NCBI RefSeq assembly: GCF_000153285.1
Contig: NZ_CH724168.1
Coordinates: 1,670,333 to 1,734,332, forward strand
Length of the DNA: 64,000 nucleotides
Source of the DNA: Synechococcus sp. WH 7805
GTDB taxonomy: Bacteria; Cyanobacteriota; Cyanobacteriia; PCC-6307; Cyanobiaceae
Direction: 5' to 3'
Shown: positions 49,185-58,154 of the stretch, piece by piece
Numbering within the stretch: the first letter of the stretch is position 1
How the letters are laid out: each line of letters opens with the position of its first letter
The notes under the pieces: model-generated
The model's input: the letters and a program-made list of their open reading frames with translations, nothing else
Database searches by the model: none
What the model was told of the DNA's origin: nothing
Position numbers and translations under genes: made by a program

Positions 49185-49667
49185 ATGACCTCCTCCACAC
49201 TGACGACTGCATCTCTTTCTGCGCCTTCGCCGAGCACTGTCACAGCCAGTTTGATGGCAGCAAAGAAAGCCAAAGGCATGAGCTTCGCTGACCTGGGATC
49301 CGCGCTCGGGCTTGATGAAGTTTGGGTGGCTTCTTTGTTTTACGGACAAGCCACCGCATCACCAGAGGAGGCTGAAAAGCTGTCGTCACTGCTCTCTTTG
49401 GATCCTGCAATCACAGCGGCAATCCAGGAGTTTCCCACGAAAGGCAGTCTGGAGCCGGTGATTCCCACCGATCCGCTGATCTATCGCTTCTACGAAATCA
49501 TGCAGGTGTATGGAATGCCGCTGAAGGATGTGATTCAGGAAAAATTCGGTGATGGCATCATGAGCGCCATTGACTTTACCCTTGAGGTTGACAAGGTTGA
49601 GGATCCTAAAGGTGATCGAGTGAAGATCACCATGTGCGGAAAGTTTCTCCCTTATAAAAAGTGGTGA
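49185..49667 (+). CDS. cynS: Cyanate hydratase (cyanase)
   Basis: The 160-residue enzyme converts cyanate and bicarbonate to ammonia and CO2. The N-terminal helix-turn-helix-like domain ([20 protein letters not shown]) is followed by the catalytic domain, with the Arg and Glu in [12 protein letters not shown] and the Ser in [14 protein letters not shown] chose the ATG giving MTSSTLTTA; in-frame upstream starts exist but add non-conserved residues. No cynABD transporter genes are adjacent. A terminator follows. Confidence 0.95.
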   Translation: MTSSTLTTASLSAPSPSTVTASLMAAKKAKGMSFADLGSALGLDEVWVASLFYGQATASPEEAEKLSSLLSLDPAITAAIQEFPTKGSLEPVIPTDPLIYRFYEIMQVYGMPLKDVIQEKFGDGIMSAIDFTLEVDKVEDPKGDRVKITMCGKFLPYKKW

Positions 49668-49714
49668 TCGCCTATGAAATGAAGTGAGCTTTTAAGGACA
49701 GCGAGTGGATTGAT

Positions 49715-49736
49715 GCCCGGCACTGCCGGGCTTTTT
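49715..49736 (+). terminator. Rho-independent terminator after cynS
   Basis: A perfect 7-bp stem GCCCGGC / ACT / GCCGGGC is followed by TTTTT. It lies 47 bases after the cynS stop and five bases before the convergent helical-repeat gene stop. Confidence 0.9.
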
Positions 49737-49740
49737 ATTG

Positions 49741-50466
49741 TCAGCTGCGGAATTGTTGGTTGAGTTGACGATGAGCCAGTTCTTGGCGTGTTGGATCCTC
49801 AGGTGAGGTACTGAGCTCTTGCAGTAACCGTTGACTGACTGGAGTGGCAATACAGCCGAGTGCTCGGAAGGCTGCTTCAGCAATCACCAACGAATTGCTC
49901 CGACACAGTTCTGCCAGGCATTCGCTGATTGCTTCACCATCCCGACGCTGAAGTACACGAATGGTGGAGATCACGAGTGGATCGCGACAATCATTCAGCA
50001 GATCTGCGCAATAAGCGAGGAGCTGTTGATCCGTGAGTGTGTGAGCACGGAAGCTGATCAGCTGCAGGCCGGTCAGACGATGTTGGAGTCCGGGGTGCTG
50101 CAGGCAGGCATGCAGGACTGATTCGGGAACGTCGGCTCCCCAGCACGACAGGGCCTGAAGCACACAGAGATGATCGTCGTTCAGATGACTGGGTTCATGC
50201 AGTCTCTGCAGGAGCCAGTCCCGGGCCTCGCGTTGATGGCACAAGCCTGCAGCGAGGATTAACTCGTTCTGGTCACCGTGGCGATGCAGGAGACGCAGGA
50301 TGATCGGCCAGCCACGGTCAGCGAGGGATCCCAGTTTTTCGCAGAGCGCTCTGCGTAGATCAGCAGAAAGGCTGGAGGAGTAGGACTCCTCCAGCCAGGA
50401 AGGCTCCAGTGGAGCCCTGCGTGATCGTGACAGCCGCTCCCAGAGAATGGCTTCGTCAACACTCAT
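49741..50466 (-). CDS. HEAT-like helical-repeat protein of the nitrite cluster
   Basis: The 241-residue protein is built of repeated helix pairs (LRRALCEKLGSLADRGWP, LLQRLHEPSHLNDDHLCVLQ, VLHACLQHPGLQHRLTGLQL, LVISTIRVLQRRDGEA), resembling HEAT or PBS-lyase-type repeats. No catalytic motif is seen. It starts five bases after the focA stop, so it belongs to the focA-nirA transcript and probably acts as a partner or assembly factor for nitrite uptake or reduction. It may be the gene called nirX in some picocyanobacteria, but I cannot confirm this. Confidence 0.75.
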   Translation of the reverse strand: MSVDEAILWERLSRSRRAPLEPSWLEESYSSSLSADLRRALCEKLGSLADRGWPIILRLLHRHGDQNELILAAGLCHQREARDWLLQRLHEPSHLNDDHLCVLQALSCWGADVPESVLHACLQHPGLQHRLTGLQLISFRAHTLTDQQLLAYCADLLNDCRDPLVISTIRVLQRRDGEAISECLAELCRSNSLVIAEAAFRALGCIATPVSQRLLQELSTSPEDPTRQELAHRQLNQQFRS

Positions 50467-50471
50467 TGGGC

Positions 50472-51359
50472 TCAGCGCGCTCCCAGTTCTGCTGCGAGTT
50501 CGCGCTCCAGTTTCTCATCGTGTTCCTTCGGAAGCACGTTGTCCATGGTGGTGCGGTGGGTGCTGTAGAAGAGCATGCCGATGAACACCATGCCTCCCAC
50601 GATGTTACCAAGAGTGACGGGAAGGAAGTTCCAGAAGATCACCTTGGTGTAAGGAACGCCAGAGCCAAGGATTGGTCCCGCTGTGTGCAGAAACTGATTC
50701 ACCACGATGTGTTCCATTCCCATCGATTGGAACGCAGTGATTGGAAGCCAGCAGGCCAGGATCTTTCCTGGAACGCTTTTGCTGACCAGTGCCATGGTGA
50801 CGCCGAGGCATACAAGCCAGTTGGCAACCACGCCGCGAAGGAACGCCAGGAAGAAGCCCATGCTTCCCAGTGCTTCATACTTTTTCTCAACGTTGATCTT
50901 ATTGAGAGCCATGATTTTCTGAGCCACAAGGTCCCAGATCGGCGCGCCGACATTATCGGCTGCTCCATCCATGGTCCCGCTGGTCAGGCTGATCGCCATG
51001 ATCAGTGCGACGACAGCAGTACCGATCCAGTTACCGATCCACACCCAAGTCCAGTTGCGGAATGTGGCTCCCCAAGTGCAGCGACCGGCCCAGGTGGCCA
51101 TGGGCAGCAGAGCGAAATTACCGGTGACCAGTTCCATGCCGAAGAGCACGATGCTGGCGAAGCCGAAGGGAAACAGCAAGGAGCCGACAAAGGGCGCCTT
51201 CACGGTGATGCCAACGGTGAGTGCCAGGATCACTGCCAAACCAAGGATGGCGCCTGAATAAAAACCACGCAGCAGCAGATCTTTGACGCTGACGCTCGAC
51301 TTTTTGCCGCCGGCGGCAATCATGCCGTCGACAAGTTCATTGGGGAGAACGTAATCCAT
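50472..51359 (-). CDS. focA: FocA-type formate/nitrite channel
   Basis: The 295-residue protein of the FNT family has six hydrophobic helices. Recognisable segments are the N-terminal DLLLRGFYSGAILGLAVILA, ASIVLFGMELVTGNFALLPM and GVTMALVSKSVPGKILACWLPITAF. In this position next to nirA it most probably carries nitrite across the inner membrane, although formate cannot be excluded by sequence. It lies between a 44-residue ORF and the helical-repeat gene. Confidence 0.92.
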   Translation of the reverse strand: MDYVLPNELVDGMIAAGGKKSSVSVKDLLLRGFYSGAILGLAVILALTVGITVKAPFVGSLLFPFGFASIVLFGMELVTGNFALLPMATWAGRCTWGATFRNWTWVWIGNWIGTAVVALIMAISLTSGTMDGAADNVGAPIWDLVAQKIMALNKINVEKKYEALGSMGFFLAFLRGVVANWLVCLGVTMALVSKSVPGKILACWLPITAFQSMGMEHIVVNQFLHTAGPILGSGVPYTKVIFWNFLPVTLGNIVGGMVFIGMLFYSTHRTTMDNVLPKEHDEKLERELAAELGAR

Positions 51360-51389
51360 GAGTCTGTTTCAGAAGTTAAGTGTGTGAAG

Positions 51390-51524
51390 TCAGCCAGAGA
51401 TGCGGTTCATCAGTTTTGAGAAGAAGTCCTTGCCACCATCGTTGTGAGTGATGGTTTTGGGCGCAGTTCCTTGGGCACTCAGCCAATTAACAAACTTGGA
51501 AAAGATGTCGGTTGGTTCTGCCAT
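51390..51524 (-). CDS. 44-residue protein between nirA and focA
   Basis: The ORF MAEPTDIFSKFVNWLSAQGT...FFSKLMNRISG has two short amphipathic helices each containing an F-S-K-x-x-N/M pattern (IFSKFVNWLS and FFSKLMNRIS), so it may be an internal duplication. It lies on the nirA-focA strand, with 88 bases to nirA and 30 to focA. It is too short to carry an enzyme; a membrane-surface or protein-binding helix pair is plausible. The function is unknown. Confidence 0.6.
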   Translation of the reverse strand: MAEPTDIFSKFVNWLSAQGTAPKTITHNDGGKDFFSKLMNRISG

Positions 51525-51612
51525 TGTTAGAGAAGGTGATACGTTTTGAAGTGTGACGGCCGTGACTTCAAAAGGAAGCGCCACGGCCGTGCAGATTCAA
51601 TCAAAAGGGGCC

Positions 51613-53154
51613 TCAGCTTTTGGCTGTTGCTCCGAATTGCTCGACCAGAAGATTTTTCAAAACAGTTTTGATTTGGTCGGCAGGAATCGCTTTCTGTTTC
51701 ACTTCACCCACTGTTGGATTTTCCCCTTGGGATCCACCAGTGGTGAGCATGTAACCCTCACCCATCACACCGTCGCTGTTTTTGGCTTTGGTTCCGGTGA
51801 GTCCGATGGCGCCCATGAAGGCCTGACCACAGGTGTTTGGACACCCTGTCCAGTGGATCTTCACTTCTTCAGAAAGGTTGAGCTCCTGGTCAAGCTCTTG
51901 GGCGATCTTTAGGGCCTGGTCTTTGGTGTTGGTCAGGCCAAAACTGCAGTAGGTGTTTCCTGTGCAGGACACCGTTCCCGCTGCAATGGACCCTGGCTCT
52001 AATGGAAACCGTTGCAGTAAAGGATCAGCTTTGAACGCTGGAATGGCCCCATCAGGCAGGCCCACCATGATCACGTTCTGATCTTCGGTGAGCCGCACTT
52101 CTCCACTGCCGTACTCAAGGCTTGCAGCGGCGAAGTCCTGCAGATCCTGAGCCGTTAGGCGACCCACTGGGACATGAAGGCCTGCAAACGACAATCCTTC
52201 CTGTTTCTGGGGATGGATTCCGTAATGAGAACGGGGCGTGGTGGCAAAAACGGAACCTGGATCCGGGGTTAAAGGTCCAAACAGTGTTTCGACTTTCGAT
52301 CGGAAGGCGTCAATTCCCAGTGCATCCAAGTAGAAGCGGAAGCGACCTCTAGGACGTTTATCCCGTTCACCGTTGTCTCTCCAGAGTGAAATCACAGCAT
52401 CGGTGATGCGGCAGATTTCGTCCGGCCTCACCCAGGCATTCAAGGGTATGGCGTAGGCGTTCATTTGCGATGAAAGGATGCCACCGACCCAGACGCCGAA
52501 GCCCATCTCGCCATCCCGCTCGACAGGATGGAAGACAATGTCGTTATGGAGGAGAAAATTATCTTTGGCGCCTGCGACGGCTGTATTCCATTTACGCGGC
52601 AAGTTGGAATAGTCGGGATTGCCTTGACAGCTGTTGGTTAGGAAGTTCTGAAGTTCAGTGGTGTATGGACGGGTGTCGACAATCTCATTGGGATCGATTC
52701 CAGCGAGAGGGTTTCCGGTGACATTGCGGGGGTTGTCAAAACCTGATTGGATCGAGCTGAGTCCTGCTTCCTTCAGACGTTTCAGGATTTCGGGCAAGTC
52801 ATTGAGCAATACTCCGCGAAGTTGCAAATTCTGACGCGTTGTGATGTCGCAACTGCCGCTTTCGCCGTAGCGCTCAACGATGGATGCGACGACACGAAGC
52901 TGTTGGGCTGAGAGAACACCATTTGGAACTCTCAGGCGCAGCATGAACTGCCCAGGGGTTTTGGGACGCCAAAACATTCCATACCATTTCAGGCGCAGTT
53001 GGAGGTCCGTTTCGTCAACCTGTTCCCAACCAATTTCGGCAAATTTTTCGATCTCAGGTCCCACTAAAAGACCGTCTTTTGCTGCCTTGTTCTGCTCGAT
53101 CTTATTGAGCTTCTTGCCGTCCAGATAGGGTCTAGAGGGAGAGCTGATCGTCAT
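51613..53154 (-). CDS. nirA: Ferredoxin-nitrite reductase
   Basis: The 513-residue siroheme and [4Fe-4S] enzyme reduces nitrite to ammonium with six electrons from ferredoxin. Cluster cysteines are in TVSCTGNTYCSFGL and WTGCPNTCGQAF. The two-fold ferrodoxin-like repeats of the nitrite/sulfite reductase family are seen in GQFMLRLRVPNGVLSAQQLR and GRLTAQDLQDFAAASLEYG. In cyanobacteria it is cytoplasmic and NtcA-activated. Siroheme genes lie on the other side of its promoter. Confidence 0.96.
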   Translation of the reverse strand: MTISSPSRPYLDGKKLNKIEQNKAAKDGLLVGPEIEKFAEIGWEQVDETDLQLRLKWYGMFWRPKTPGQFMLRLRVPNGVLSAQQLRVVASIVERYGESGSCDITTRQNLQLRGVLLNDLPEILKRLKEAGLSSIQSGFDNPRNVTGNPLAGIDPNEIVDTRPYTTELQNFLTNSCQGNPDYSNLPRKWNTAVAGAKDNFLLHNDIVFHPVERDGEMGFGVWVGGILSSQMNAYAIPLNAWVRPDEICRITDAVISLWRDNGERDKRPRGRFRFYLDALGIDAFRSKVETLFGPLTPDPGSVFATTPRSHYGIHPQKQEGLSFAGLHVPVGRLTAQDLQDFAAASLEYGSGEVRLTEDQNVIMVGLPDGAIPAFKADPLLQRFPLEPGSIAAGTVSCTGNTYCSFGLTNTKDQALKIAQELDQELNLSEEVKIHWTGCPNTCGQAFMGAIGLTGTKAKNSDGVMGEGYMLTTGGSQGENPTVGEVKQKAIPADQIKTVLKNLLVEQFGATAKS

Positions 53155-53290
53155 GATCTTTTAAAAGAAAGGACGGACTGATCACTCCAAACAATGCGTG
53201 AATCAATCGATAACGGACCCATGGTCCAAAAGCGTGTCAGAACGAAAGTGACGCTTAGATGTAGTGAACTGGTTCGTACCGTTGCTGTCG

Positions 53291-53304
53291 GTAGCAGTTT
53301 GAAC
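53291..53304 (-). promoter_or_regulatory. NtcA-like half-perfect site upstream of nirA
   Basis: On the minus strand the site reads GTTCAAACTGCTAC, one base from GTA-N8-TAC, about 137 bases upstream of the nirA start. The expected -10 about 22 bases downstream is poor (nearest is TACATC). The site is weaker than that of the permease gene. Confidence 0.3.
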
Positions 53305-53404
53305 AGTTTTCAAGCCCTGCTCGGCTCTGGGCTGGCAGACCAAAGTGTTGCTTCGGCTACACCTTGGAAGCATTGGCAGCCGTAGAAGGCTTTCCTCTGC
53401 TTCT

Positions 53405-53620
53405 TCAGTATTGGCGTCCAACTTCGCCAAGCATTCGCACAGCTCCGTGCCTCAGCATCTGCCACACCCTTTTCATGGCGGCGAAGTCCCGGTCCAGTTC
53501 GCTTTGAAATCGGTCCCCGTCCTGCCGTCGCTGGCTGTTCGGGCGATAACGTTTATCAATACGCTTTCGTTCGGAACGCGCCTCCATTGCGGCACGGTTG
53601 GAGTATCGACGGGAGGGCAT
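53405..53620 (-). CDS. Basic 71-residue hypothetical protein
   Basis: The ORF MPSRRYSNRAAMEARSERKR is rich in Arg and Lys and helical (FQSELDRDFAAMKRVWQMLR), with an in-frame ATG six codons upstream. It lies between nirA and the divergent chelatase gene. No family is recognised; it could be an RNA- or DNA-binding microprotein. It may be spurious, but its composition resembles a real protein more than a shadow frame. Confidence 0.4.
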   Translation of the reverse strand: MPSRRYSNRAAMEARSERKRIDKRYRPNSQRRQDGDRFQSELDRDFAAMKRVWQMLRHGAVRMLGEVGRQY

Positions 53621-53647
53621 GGAGATCAACTTGGTCATTACACACCG

Positions 53648-54304
53648 ATGACAACAGCCGCCCCTGCATCGAGGGCGTGGCCATTGCTACCAAACAGTGT
53701 TTCGAAGCCTCAACGTGCAATCCGTTTGGTTGTTCATGGCCGTGCCGGTGGCGACGTTCCAGTCGCACTGCGACGGCTTTGTCAGTCCGTGCACTCGCGT
53801 CGTCAGGCACCTGTCGAGCTTGAGGTCCTCACCGGGGCTCCAACCCCCGCCCGATCAGACGAGTCCCTCTGGCTTGTGCCGATGCTGCTCTGGCCTGGTT
53901 CGCATGCGCGTATTGATGTTCCGATGATCCGCACTCGCCTCCGGACGGAGGGCCAGAACGTCACACTCCTGCCGTTTCTGGGTGCGTGGACCAGCTGGTG
54001 GACCTTGGTGGCTCGTGCGCTTCAACTGCATCCATCAACGGGTGTGTTGATTCATCACCCACTCCGCCCAGGCTTGGCTGACCGCTTCTTGGCCCAGCTA
54101 TCGGTCCGTTTGGGACGTCCACTGGTGTCGTTTGATCAATGGCCCGAGTATGAACGGCAGCACCCAGATGCTCAGCCGCTCACCCTGGCGCTGGCTCCAA
54201 ACCGGATGACGGAGTCCCTGGGGGAGGCTGGAGAATGGCCCCCTCTGCTGGACCATCCCCTGATCCGTCAGGGCCTGATCGATTTGCTTGTTTCCCTGCC
54301 GTGA
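53648..54304 (+). CDS. CbiX/SirB-like sirohydrochlorin chelatase
   Basis: The 218-residue protein has the two metal-ligand regions of the family: an N-terminal IRLVVHGRAGGDVPVALRRL and VPMLLWPGSHARIDVPMI. It inserts Fe into sirohydrochlorin for siroheme (or Co for cobalamin). Its direct coupling to cobA (four-base GTGA overlap) and closeness to nirA favour siroheme for NirA. The chosen ATG gives MTTAAPASRAW; the long upstream frame is not conserved-looking. Confidence 0.75.
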   Translation: MTTAAPASRAWPLLPNSVSKPQRAIRLVVHGRAGGDVPVALRRLCQSVHSRRQAPVELEVLTGAPTPARSDESLWLVPMLLWPGSHARIDVPMIRTRLRTEGQNVTLLPFLGAWTSWWTLVARALQLHPSTGVLIHHPLRPGLADRFLAQLSVRLGRPLVSFDQWPEYERQHPDAQPLTLALAPNRMTESLGEAGEWPPLLDHPLIRQGLIDLLVSLP

Positions 54305-55089
54305 CCGCTGCTGACCGTTCTGGAATTGTCTATCTCGTTGGTGCTGGTCCGGGAGACCCCGAGCTGCTCACGCTGAAGGCGCACCGTCTACTGCAATCCT
54401 GTGATGCGTTGGTGTACGACTCGCTCGTGCCACGGGAGGTTCTGGATCTTGTGCCAGAACACTGTGAACGTCACTTCGTGGGGAAGCGGAGGGGTCACCA
54501 CTCCGTCCCGCAGCCGAGTACGAATGCCGTGCTGGTGGAGCTGTCGGCACGTCACGCCTGTGTGGTTCGCCTCAAAGGTGGGGACCCTTTCCTCTTCGGT
54601 CGGGGTGGCGAGGAAGCGGCGCATCTCGTCAAACATGGCGTGCGGGTGGAGGTCGTGCCTGGTGTGACCGCTGGGATTGCTGCACCGGCCTATGCGGGTA
54701 TTCCCGTCACCCATCGGCGCGCAGGGTCTTCGGTCACGTTCGTGACGGGCCACGAAGAGATTGACAAGCGACGCCCGTCGGTGAACTGGCGTTCCCTGGC
54801 GTCTGCGAGTGATGGTCTCGTGGTCTACATGGGGCTTCATAACCTGCCGCGCATCGCTGATGAGCTGATGGCTGGTGGGCTCAGTCCCGACACTCCTGTC
54901 GCCGTGATTCAACAGGGAACCGTGGCCGGACAGCGTTGTCTTCAGGCCATGCTGTCGGAGATCGCAGAGCGGGTGCGCCAGGAACAGTTCGCGTCCCCGT
55001 CCATCGTGGTGGTCGGCGATGTGGTGAAGGAGCAGATCAGCGCCTGTGCTCCCGAGCCTGCGGCCGTCACGATGCCAATCCCCTTTTAA
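54301..55089 (+). CDS. cobA: Uroporphyrinogen-III C-methyltransferase
   Basis: The 262-residue SAM-dependent enzyme makes precorrin-2, the branch point to siroheme and cobalamin. Motifs are YLVGAGPGDPELLTLKAHRL, VRLKGGDPFLFGRGGEEA and VVPGVTAGIAAPAYAGIP. The start is a GTG overlapping the chelatase stop. There is no HemD or Met8 fusion. With the chelatase, this supplies siroheme to NirA, which lies divergently next door. Confidence 0.95.
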   Translation: MTAADRSGIVYLVGAGPGDPELLTLKAHRLLQSCDALVYDSLVPREVLDLVPEHCERHFVGKRRGHHSVPQPSTNAVLVELSARHACVVRLKGGDPFLFGRGGEEAAHLVKHGVRVEVVPGVTAGIAAPAYAGIPVTHRRAGSSVTFVTGHEEIDKRRPSVNWRSLASASDGLVVYMGLHNLPRIADELMAGGLSPDTPVAVIQQGTVAGQRCLQAMLSEIAERVRQEQFASPSIVVVGDVVKEQISACAPEPAAVTMPIPF

Positions 55090-55094
55090 AGAGA

Positions 55095-55625
55095 TCAGGC
55101 TGGATGGTCGGATGATTCTTTCAGGCGCGTCCGGATCTGCGCCAGGTTGCAGGGTCGAGTTTCCGGATTGAGCTGCGCTGCGATCAGTCGGTCCCAGGCT
55201 GTGGTGACGGCATCCAGGGATCCCGGCAACACGAACACAAACGTACCGTTGGCGACCCCAGCGAGACAGCGGCTCTGCAGTGTGCTGGTTCCGATGGATT
55301 CAAATGAGAGCACACGGAAGAGTTCGCCAAAGCCTTCCATGTGTTTGTCCAGAAGCGGGCTGATCGCTTCCGGGCTCCCATCCCGTCCCGTGAGCCCTGT
55401 GCCACCGGAGGTGATCACCACATCCACGATCGGATCAGCGATCCACTGGCTCACCGTTGCTCTGACCCGATAACGGTCGTCAGCACAGAGCTCACGGCAA
55501 CACAGTTGATGGCCTGCGTTCACCAGACGTTCCTGCAGTCGGTCTCCGCTTGGATCCGTTGCAAGAGTTCGGCTGTCTGAGATCGTCAACAGGGCGATGG
55601 ACAGCACGCGGATTCTGCAGGGCAT
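55095..55625 (-). CDS. moaB: Molybdopterin adenylyltransferase-like MoaB/MogA
   Basis: The 176-residue protein has the MoaB/MogA fold: ALLTISDSRTLATDPSGD at the N-terminus, VVITSGGTGLTGRDGSPEAI for molybdopterin and ATP binding, and the FEPG-like VFVLPGSLDAVTTAWD. It adenylylates molybdopterin ahead of molybdate insertion by MoeA. MoaB and MogA cannot be separated firmly by eye. It is convergent with cobA, five bases apart. Confidence 0.9.
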   Translation of the reverse strand: MPCRIRVLSIALLTISDSRTLATDPSGDRLQERLVNAGHQLCCRELCADDRYRVRATVSQWIADPIVDVVITSGGTGLTGRDGSPEAISPLLDKHMEGFGELFRVLSFESIGTSTLQSRCLAGVANGTFVFVLPGSLDAVTTAWDRLIAAQLNPETRPCNLAQIRTRLKESSDHPA

Positions 55626-55670
55626 CGGACGCGGTCAACGCTAGAACCTTGACGGTGAACCGTTCTGGTC

Positions 55671-55934
55671 ATGGGTGAGATGCGAGTCAGTGGTGCGTGC
55701 ACGGTTCAGGTGCTGCTCTTTGCGTCTTTGCGTGACAGGGCCGGCTGGTCGAGCCGACCGTTCACCCTTTCATCGCAGACGGGGTGCACAGCACGCGACA
55801 TCTGGCAGCTTCTCGATCTCGGTGCTTGGCCTAATGGTGTGCGTGTCGCCGTCAATCAGAGCTTCGTCTCCGAGCATCATCCGCTCGCGGAGGGAGACGA
55901 GCTGGCGTTTCTTCCCCCATTCACGGGAGGTTGA
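55671..55934 (+). CDS. moaD: Molybdopterin synthase small subunit
   Basis: The 87-residue ubiquitin-like protein ends in the Gly-Gly (FLPPFTGG) that carries the thiocarboxylate sulfur for dithiolene formation. QVLLFASLRDRAG at the N-terminus is typical. It lies three bases before moaE in the same direction, the expected pairing, and diverges from moaB. The first ATG is used; another four codons later is possible. Confidence 0.93.
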   Translation: MGEMRVSGACTVQVLLFASLRDRAGWSSRPFTLSSQTGCTARDIWQLLDLGAWPNGVRVAVNQSFVSEHHPLAEGDELAFLPPFTGG

Positions 55935-55937
55935 AGG

Positions 55938-56390
55938 ATGGACATTCCATGCGATGCAGTGCATGTCGCCATTTATGCCCAACCGTTTTCCGGAACGGAT
56001 CAGCTGCATGGCTGGCTTCAACGCGCAGCCTCAGCCGCTGCGGCCACGGCCGTGTTCATGGGGCATGTACGGCCTGAAACCATGGACGGTGCTCCGCTAG
56101 AGGCTCTGGAACTCAGCCACTACCCAGGCTTGTGCGAGCGCCTGCTGGTGAGCCTGGCCCAACAACAACTGCGCGATCACGGCGCACAGTCCGCCCTGGT
56201 GTTGCATCGAGTCGGCCGGCTGTCCCCGGGCGAGCTGATCGTGTTGGTGGCTGTCAGTGGAGATCGTCGGGGACCGGTGCAACGCTGCTGCTCTGACTTG
56301 CTCGAGTCGTTGAAACACAAGGCACCGTTTTGGAAACGGGAGTGGAGTGGTGGTGTTGGCACATGGCTTGCGGCGAATACTCCGCTCTGA
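55938..56390 (+). CDS. moaE: Molybdopterin synthase catalytic subunit
   Basis: The 150-residue protein carries the MoaE elements AVFMGHVRPETMDG, LELSHYPGLCERLL and the catalytic KHKAPFWKREW, with lysines that interact with the MoaD C-terminus and precursor Z. It adds two sulfurs to cyclic pyranopterin monophosphate. It is coupled to moaD and convergent with moeA (13-base gap). Confidence 0.95.
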   Translation: MDIPCDAVHVAIYAQPFSGTDQLHGWLQRAASAAAATAVFMGHVRPETMDGAPLEALELSHYPGLCERLLVSLAQQQLRDHGAQSALVLHRVGRLSPGELIVLVAVSGDRRGPVQRCCSDLLESLKHKAPFWKREWSGGVGTWLAANTPL

Positions 56391-56403
56391 TCCCGTTGAC
56401 ATG

Positions 56404-57675
56404 TCAAAGAATTCGTCGCCGCAGCAGTTGGGCCCATAACCGTTGACCGGTCTCTAATGGGCCCGAGTCCGCGGGAATTTCCACGAGGAGATCCGCGTTC
56501 TGCAGAGATCCAATGCGCGAAGAGGCTTGGGACCCATCGATGCGGGCGAGCAGTTGTCCATCTGGGCTGCAGTCCAGTGAGGCCCGAGCCAGTTCCGGTC
56601 GTCCGGGTTTGCGCCGGTAGGGCGTGGCCAAGTGCACGAGCACCCTGGGCAACAGTTCAGGATTCTGCTGACCTTCAAGGATTTGCAGGGCTGGCCAGAG
56701 CAGCTGCAGAGCGGTGATGGTTGCTGCGACAGGGTTACCCGGCAAGCCGAACAATGGCACTGCATCGCCGACCCAACCGAAGGCGAAAGGGCGTCCTGGC
56801 TTCAGAAAGAGTTTCCAGAACTCCACCTGGCCAAGTTCCTGCATCAGAGGTCGGATCCAGTCACTGTCTCCTGCCGAGACGCCACCGGTGCTCACGATCA
56901 CGTCGCAGCTCGCGGCCAGATCCAGGATGGCTTGTTTGAGAAGGTGGCATTCATCGGCGACCAGCCGGCACTCCACCGCTGGGTAGCCGAGACGTTCAAG
57001 CATGCCTCGGATCAGCGTGCTGTTGCTCTCCCAGATCGCTCCGTTGCTGCGTTCCTCCCCTGGTGGAACCAGCTCATCGCCCGTGACCAGAACGCCGATC
57101 TGAGGTCGTCGATGCACGTTCACGTGGGAGATGCCGCAACTCGAGGCACGTCCAATGTCGGCCACACCGAGCCGTTCCCCAGGGGCAAGGAGCAGGGAAC
57201 CCTGGCTGCATTCCTCGTCTGCGGGTCTGATCCACGGGTTGGACGATGCCTCCCTGATCAGGCGGATGGTGCTGTTCTGATTGGCAACCAATTCCTGGGG
57301 AAGAACCCATGCAGCTGCTTGCGGAAGCGGCGCCCCCGTGAGGATCCGGATCGCTTCGCCGGGATGCAACGTTTGCTGGTAGGGATCAGCAGGCGCCGAG
57401 CGCCCTACCACCCTCCAGCTGTCTTCGGCGTTGGGTTGGCAGTCTTGGCCCAAGGCATACCCGTCCATGATCGACGCGCGAAACCCAGGCACATCGGCCG
57501 GAGCAAGGACAGCGTCGGCAATCACCCTGCCTAGAGCGTCTTGGAGAGGCACTACCTCGGAAGTGACTGGTGTCAGCCGGGTTCGGCTGGCTCTCAGTGC
57601 ATCCAAAATCCGTTGGCGTGCTTCGTCGAGTGGAAGGCCTTCACGGCCATAGGGTTCAGCGCTTCCAGTGGCCAT
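56404..57675 (-). CDS. moeA: Molybdopterin molybdenumtransferase
   Basis: The 423-residue enzyme inserts molybdate into adenylylated molybdopterin. It has the N-terminal [15 protein letters not shown], the [15 protein letters not shown] loop, a MogA-like domain with [15 protein letters not shown] and [20 protein letters not shown], and the C-terminal domain IV. The start overlaps the moaC 3' end by 20 bases, so the two are translated from one mRNA. Confidence 0.95.
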   Translation of the reverse strand: MATGSAEPYGREGLPLDEARQRILDALRASRTRLTPVTSEVVPLQDALGRVIADAVLAPADVPGFRASIMDGYALGQDCQPNAEDSWRVVGRSAPADPYQQTLHPGEAIRILTGAPLPQAAAWVLPQELVANQNSTIRLIREASSNPWIRPADEECSQGSLLLAPGERLGVADIGRASSCGISHVNVHRRPQIGVLVTGDELVPPGEERSNGAIWESNSTLIRGMLERLGYPAVECRLVADECHLLKQAILDLAASCDVIVSTGGVSAGDSDWIRPLMQELGQVEFWKLFLKPGRPFAFGWVGDAVPLFGLPGNPVAATITALQLLWPALQILEGQQNPELLPRVLVHLATPYRRKPGRPELARASLDCSPDGQLLARIDGSQASSRIGSLQNADLLVEIPADSGPLETGQRLWAQLLRRRIL

Positions 57676-58132
57676 GGCGACCCCCGTCTTTCTCGAGCAA
57701 GTGAATCTGTCGGATTGACATGCCTGGATCCACCGACTTCAACATGTCGTAGAGGGTGATCAGCGCGGTTGAGACCGCTGTGATTGCCTCCATCTCCACA
57801 CCGGTCTGCCCTGTGGTGCTGCACGTGGCCTGGACACGCAGTCCAGGTAACTCCTGGGCAGGTTTGATCTCCACCGTCAGTCCACTAATCGGAAGTGGAT
57901 GACAGAGAGGAATCAACTCAGCTGTTTTCTTTGCCCCTTGAATGCCAGCGATGCGGGCCACCGCAAAAACATCCCCCTTCGGAGTGGTGCCGTTGAGGAC
58001 GGCCTCCAACGTTGAAGTGAGCATTAGCAGTTCGCCAACTGCGGTCGCCGTGCGTTTGGTGACGGCTCTGTCGCCGACATCCACCATGCGCACCTCACCG
58101 TTTTCGGTGAGGTGCGTGAGTCGCTCAGACAT
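57656..58132 (-). CDS. moaC: Cyclic pyranopterin monophosphate synthase accessory protein MoaC
   Basis: The 158-residue protein works with MoaA to convert GTP to cyclic pyranopterin monophosphate. It carries the N-terminal [45 protein letters not shown]-like core (with [12 protein letters not shown]) and the [20 protein letters not shown] helix. A perfect hairpin covers codons 6-14 of the mRNA. It lies upstream of moeA in the same direction. Confidence 0.96.
   Translation of the reverse strand: MSERLTHLTENGEVRMVDVGDRAVTKRTATAVGELLMLTSTLEAVLNGTTPKGDVFAVARIAGIQGAKKTAELIPLCHPLPISGLTVEIKPAQELPGLRVQATCSTTGQTGVEMEAITAVSTALITLYDMLKSVDPGMSIRQIHLLEKDGGRHGHWKR
58089..58116 (-). promoter_or_regulatory. 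Perfect 12-bp hairpin inside the 5' end of moaC
   Basis: The mRNA-sense strand reads CGCACCTCACCG / AAAA / CGGTGAGGTGCG. It begins about 16 bases after the moaC start codon, within ribosome footprint distance, and has no T-tract. It would be very stable and could control moaC translation or mRNA stability. Confidence 0.55.
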
Positions 58133-58154
58133 GCAGGCCGAAGGCTGATCGATT

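Noticed and set aside
53203-53430. 75-codon minus-strand frame upstream of nirA
   Set aside because: It overlaps the better 71-residue candidate and the nirA promoter region, and its composition is unconvincing.
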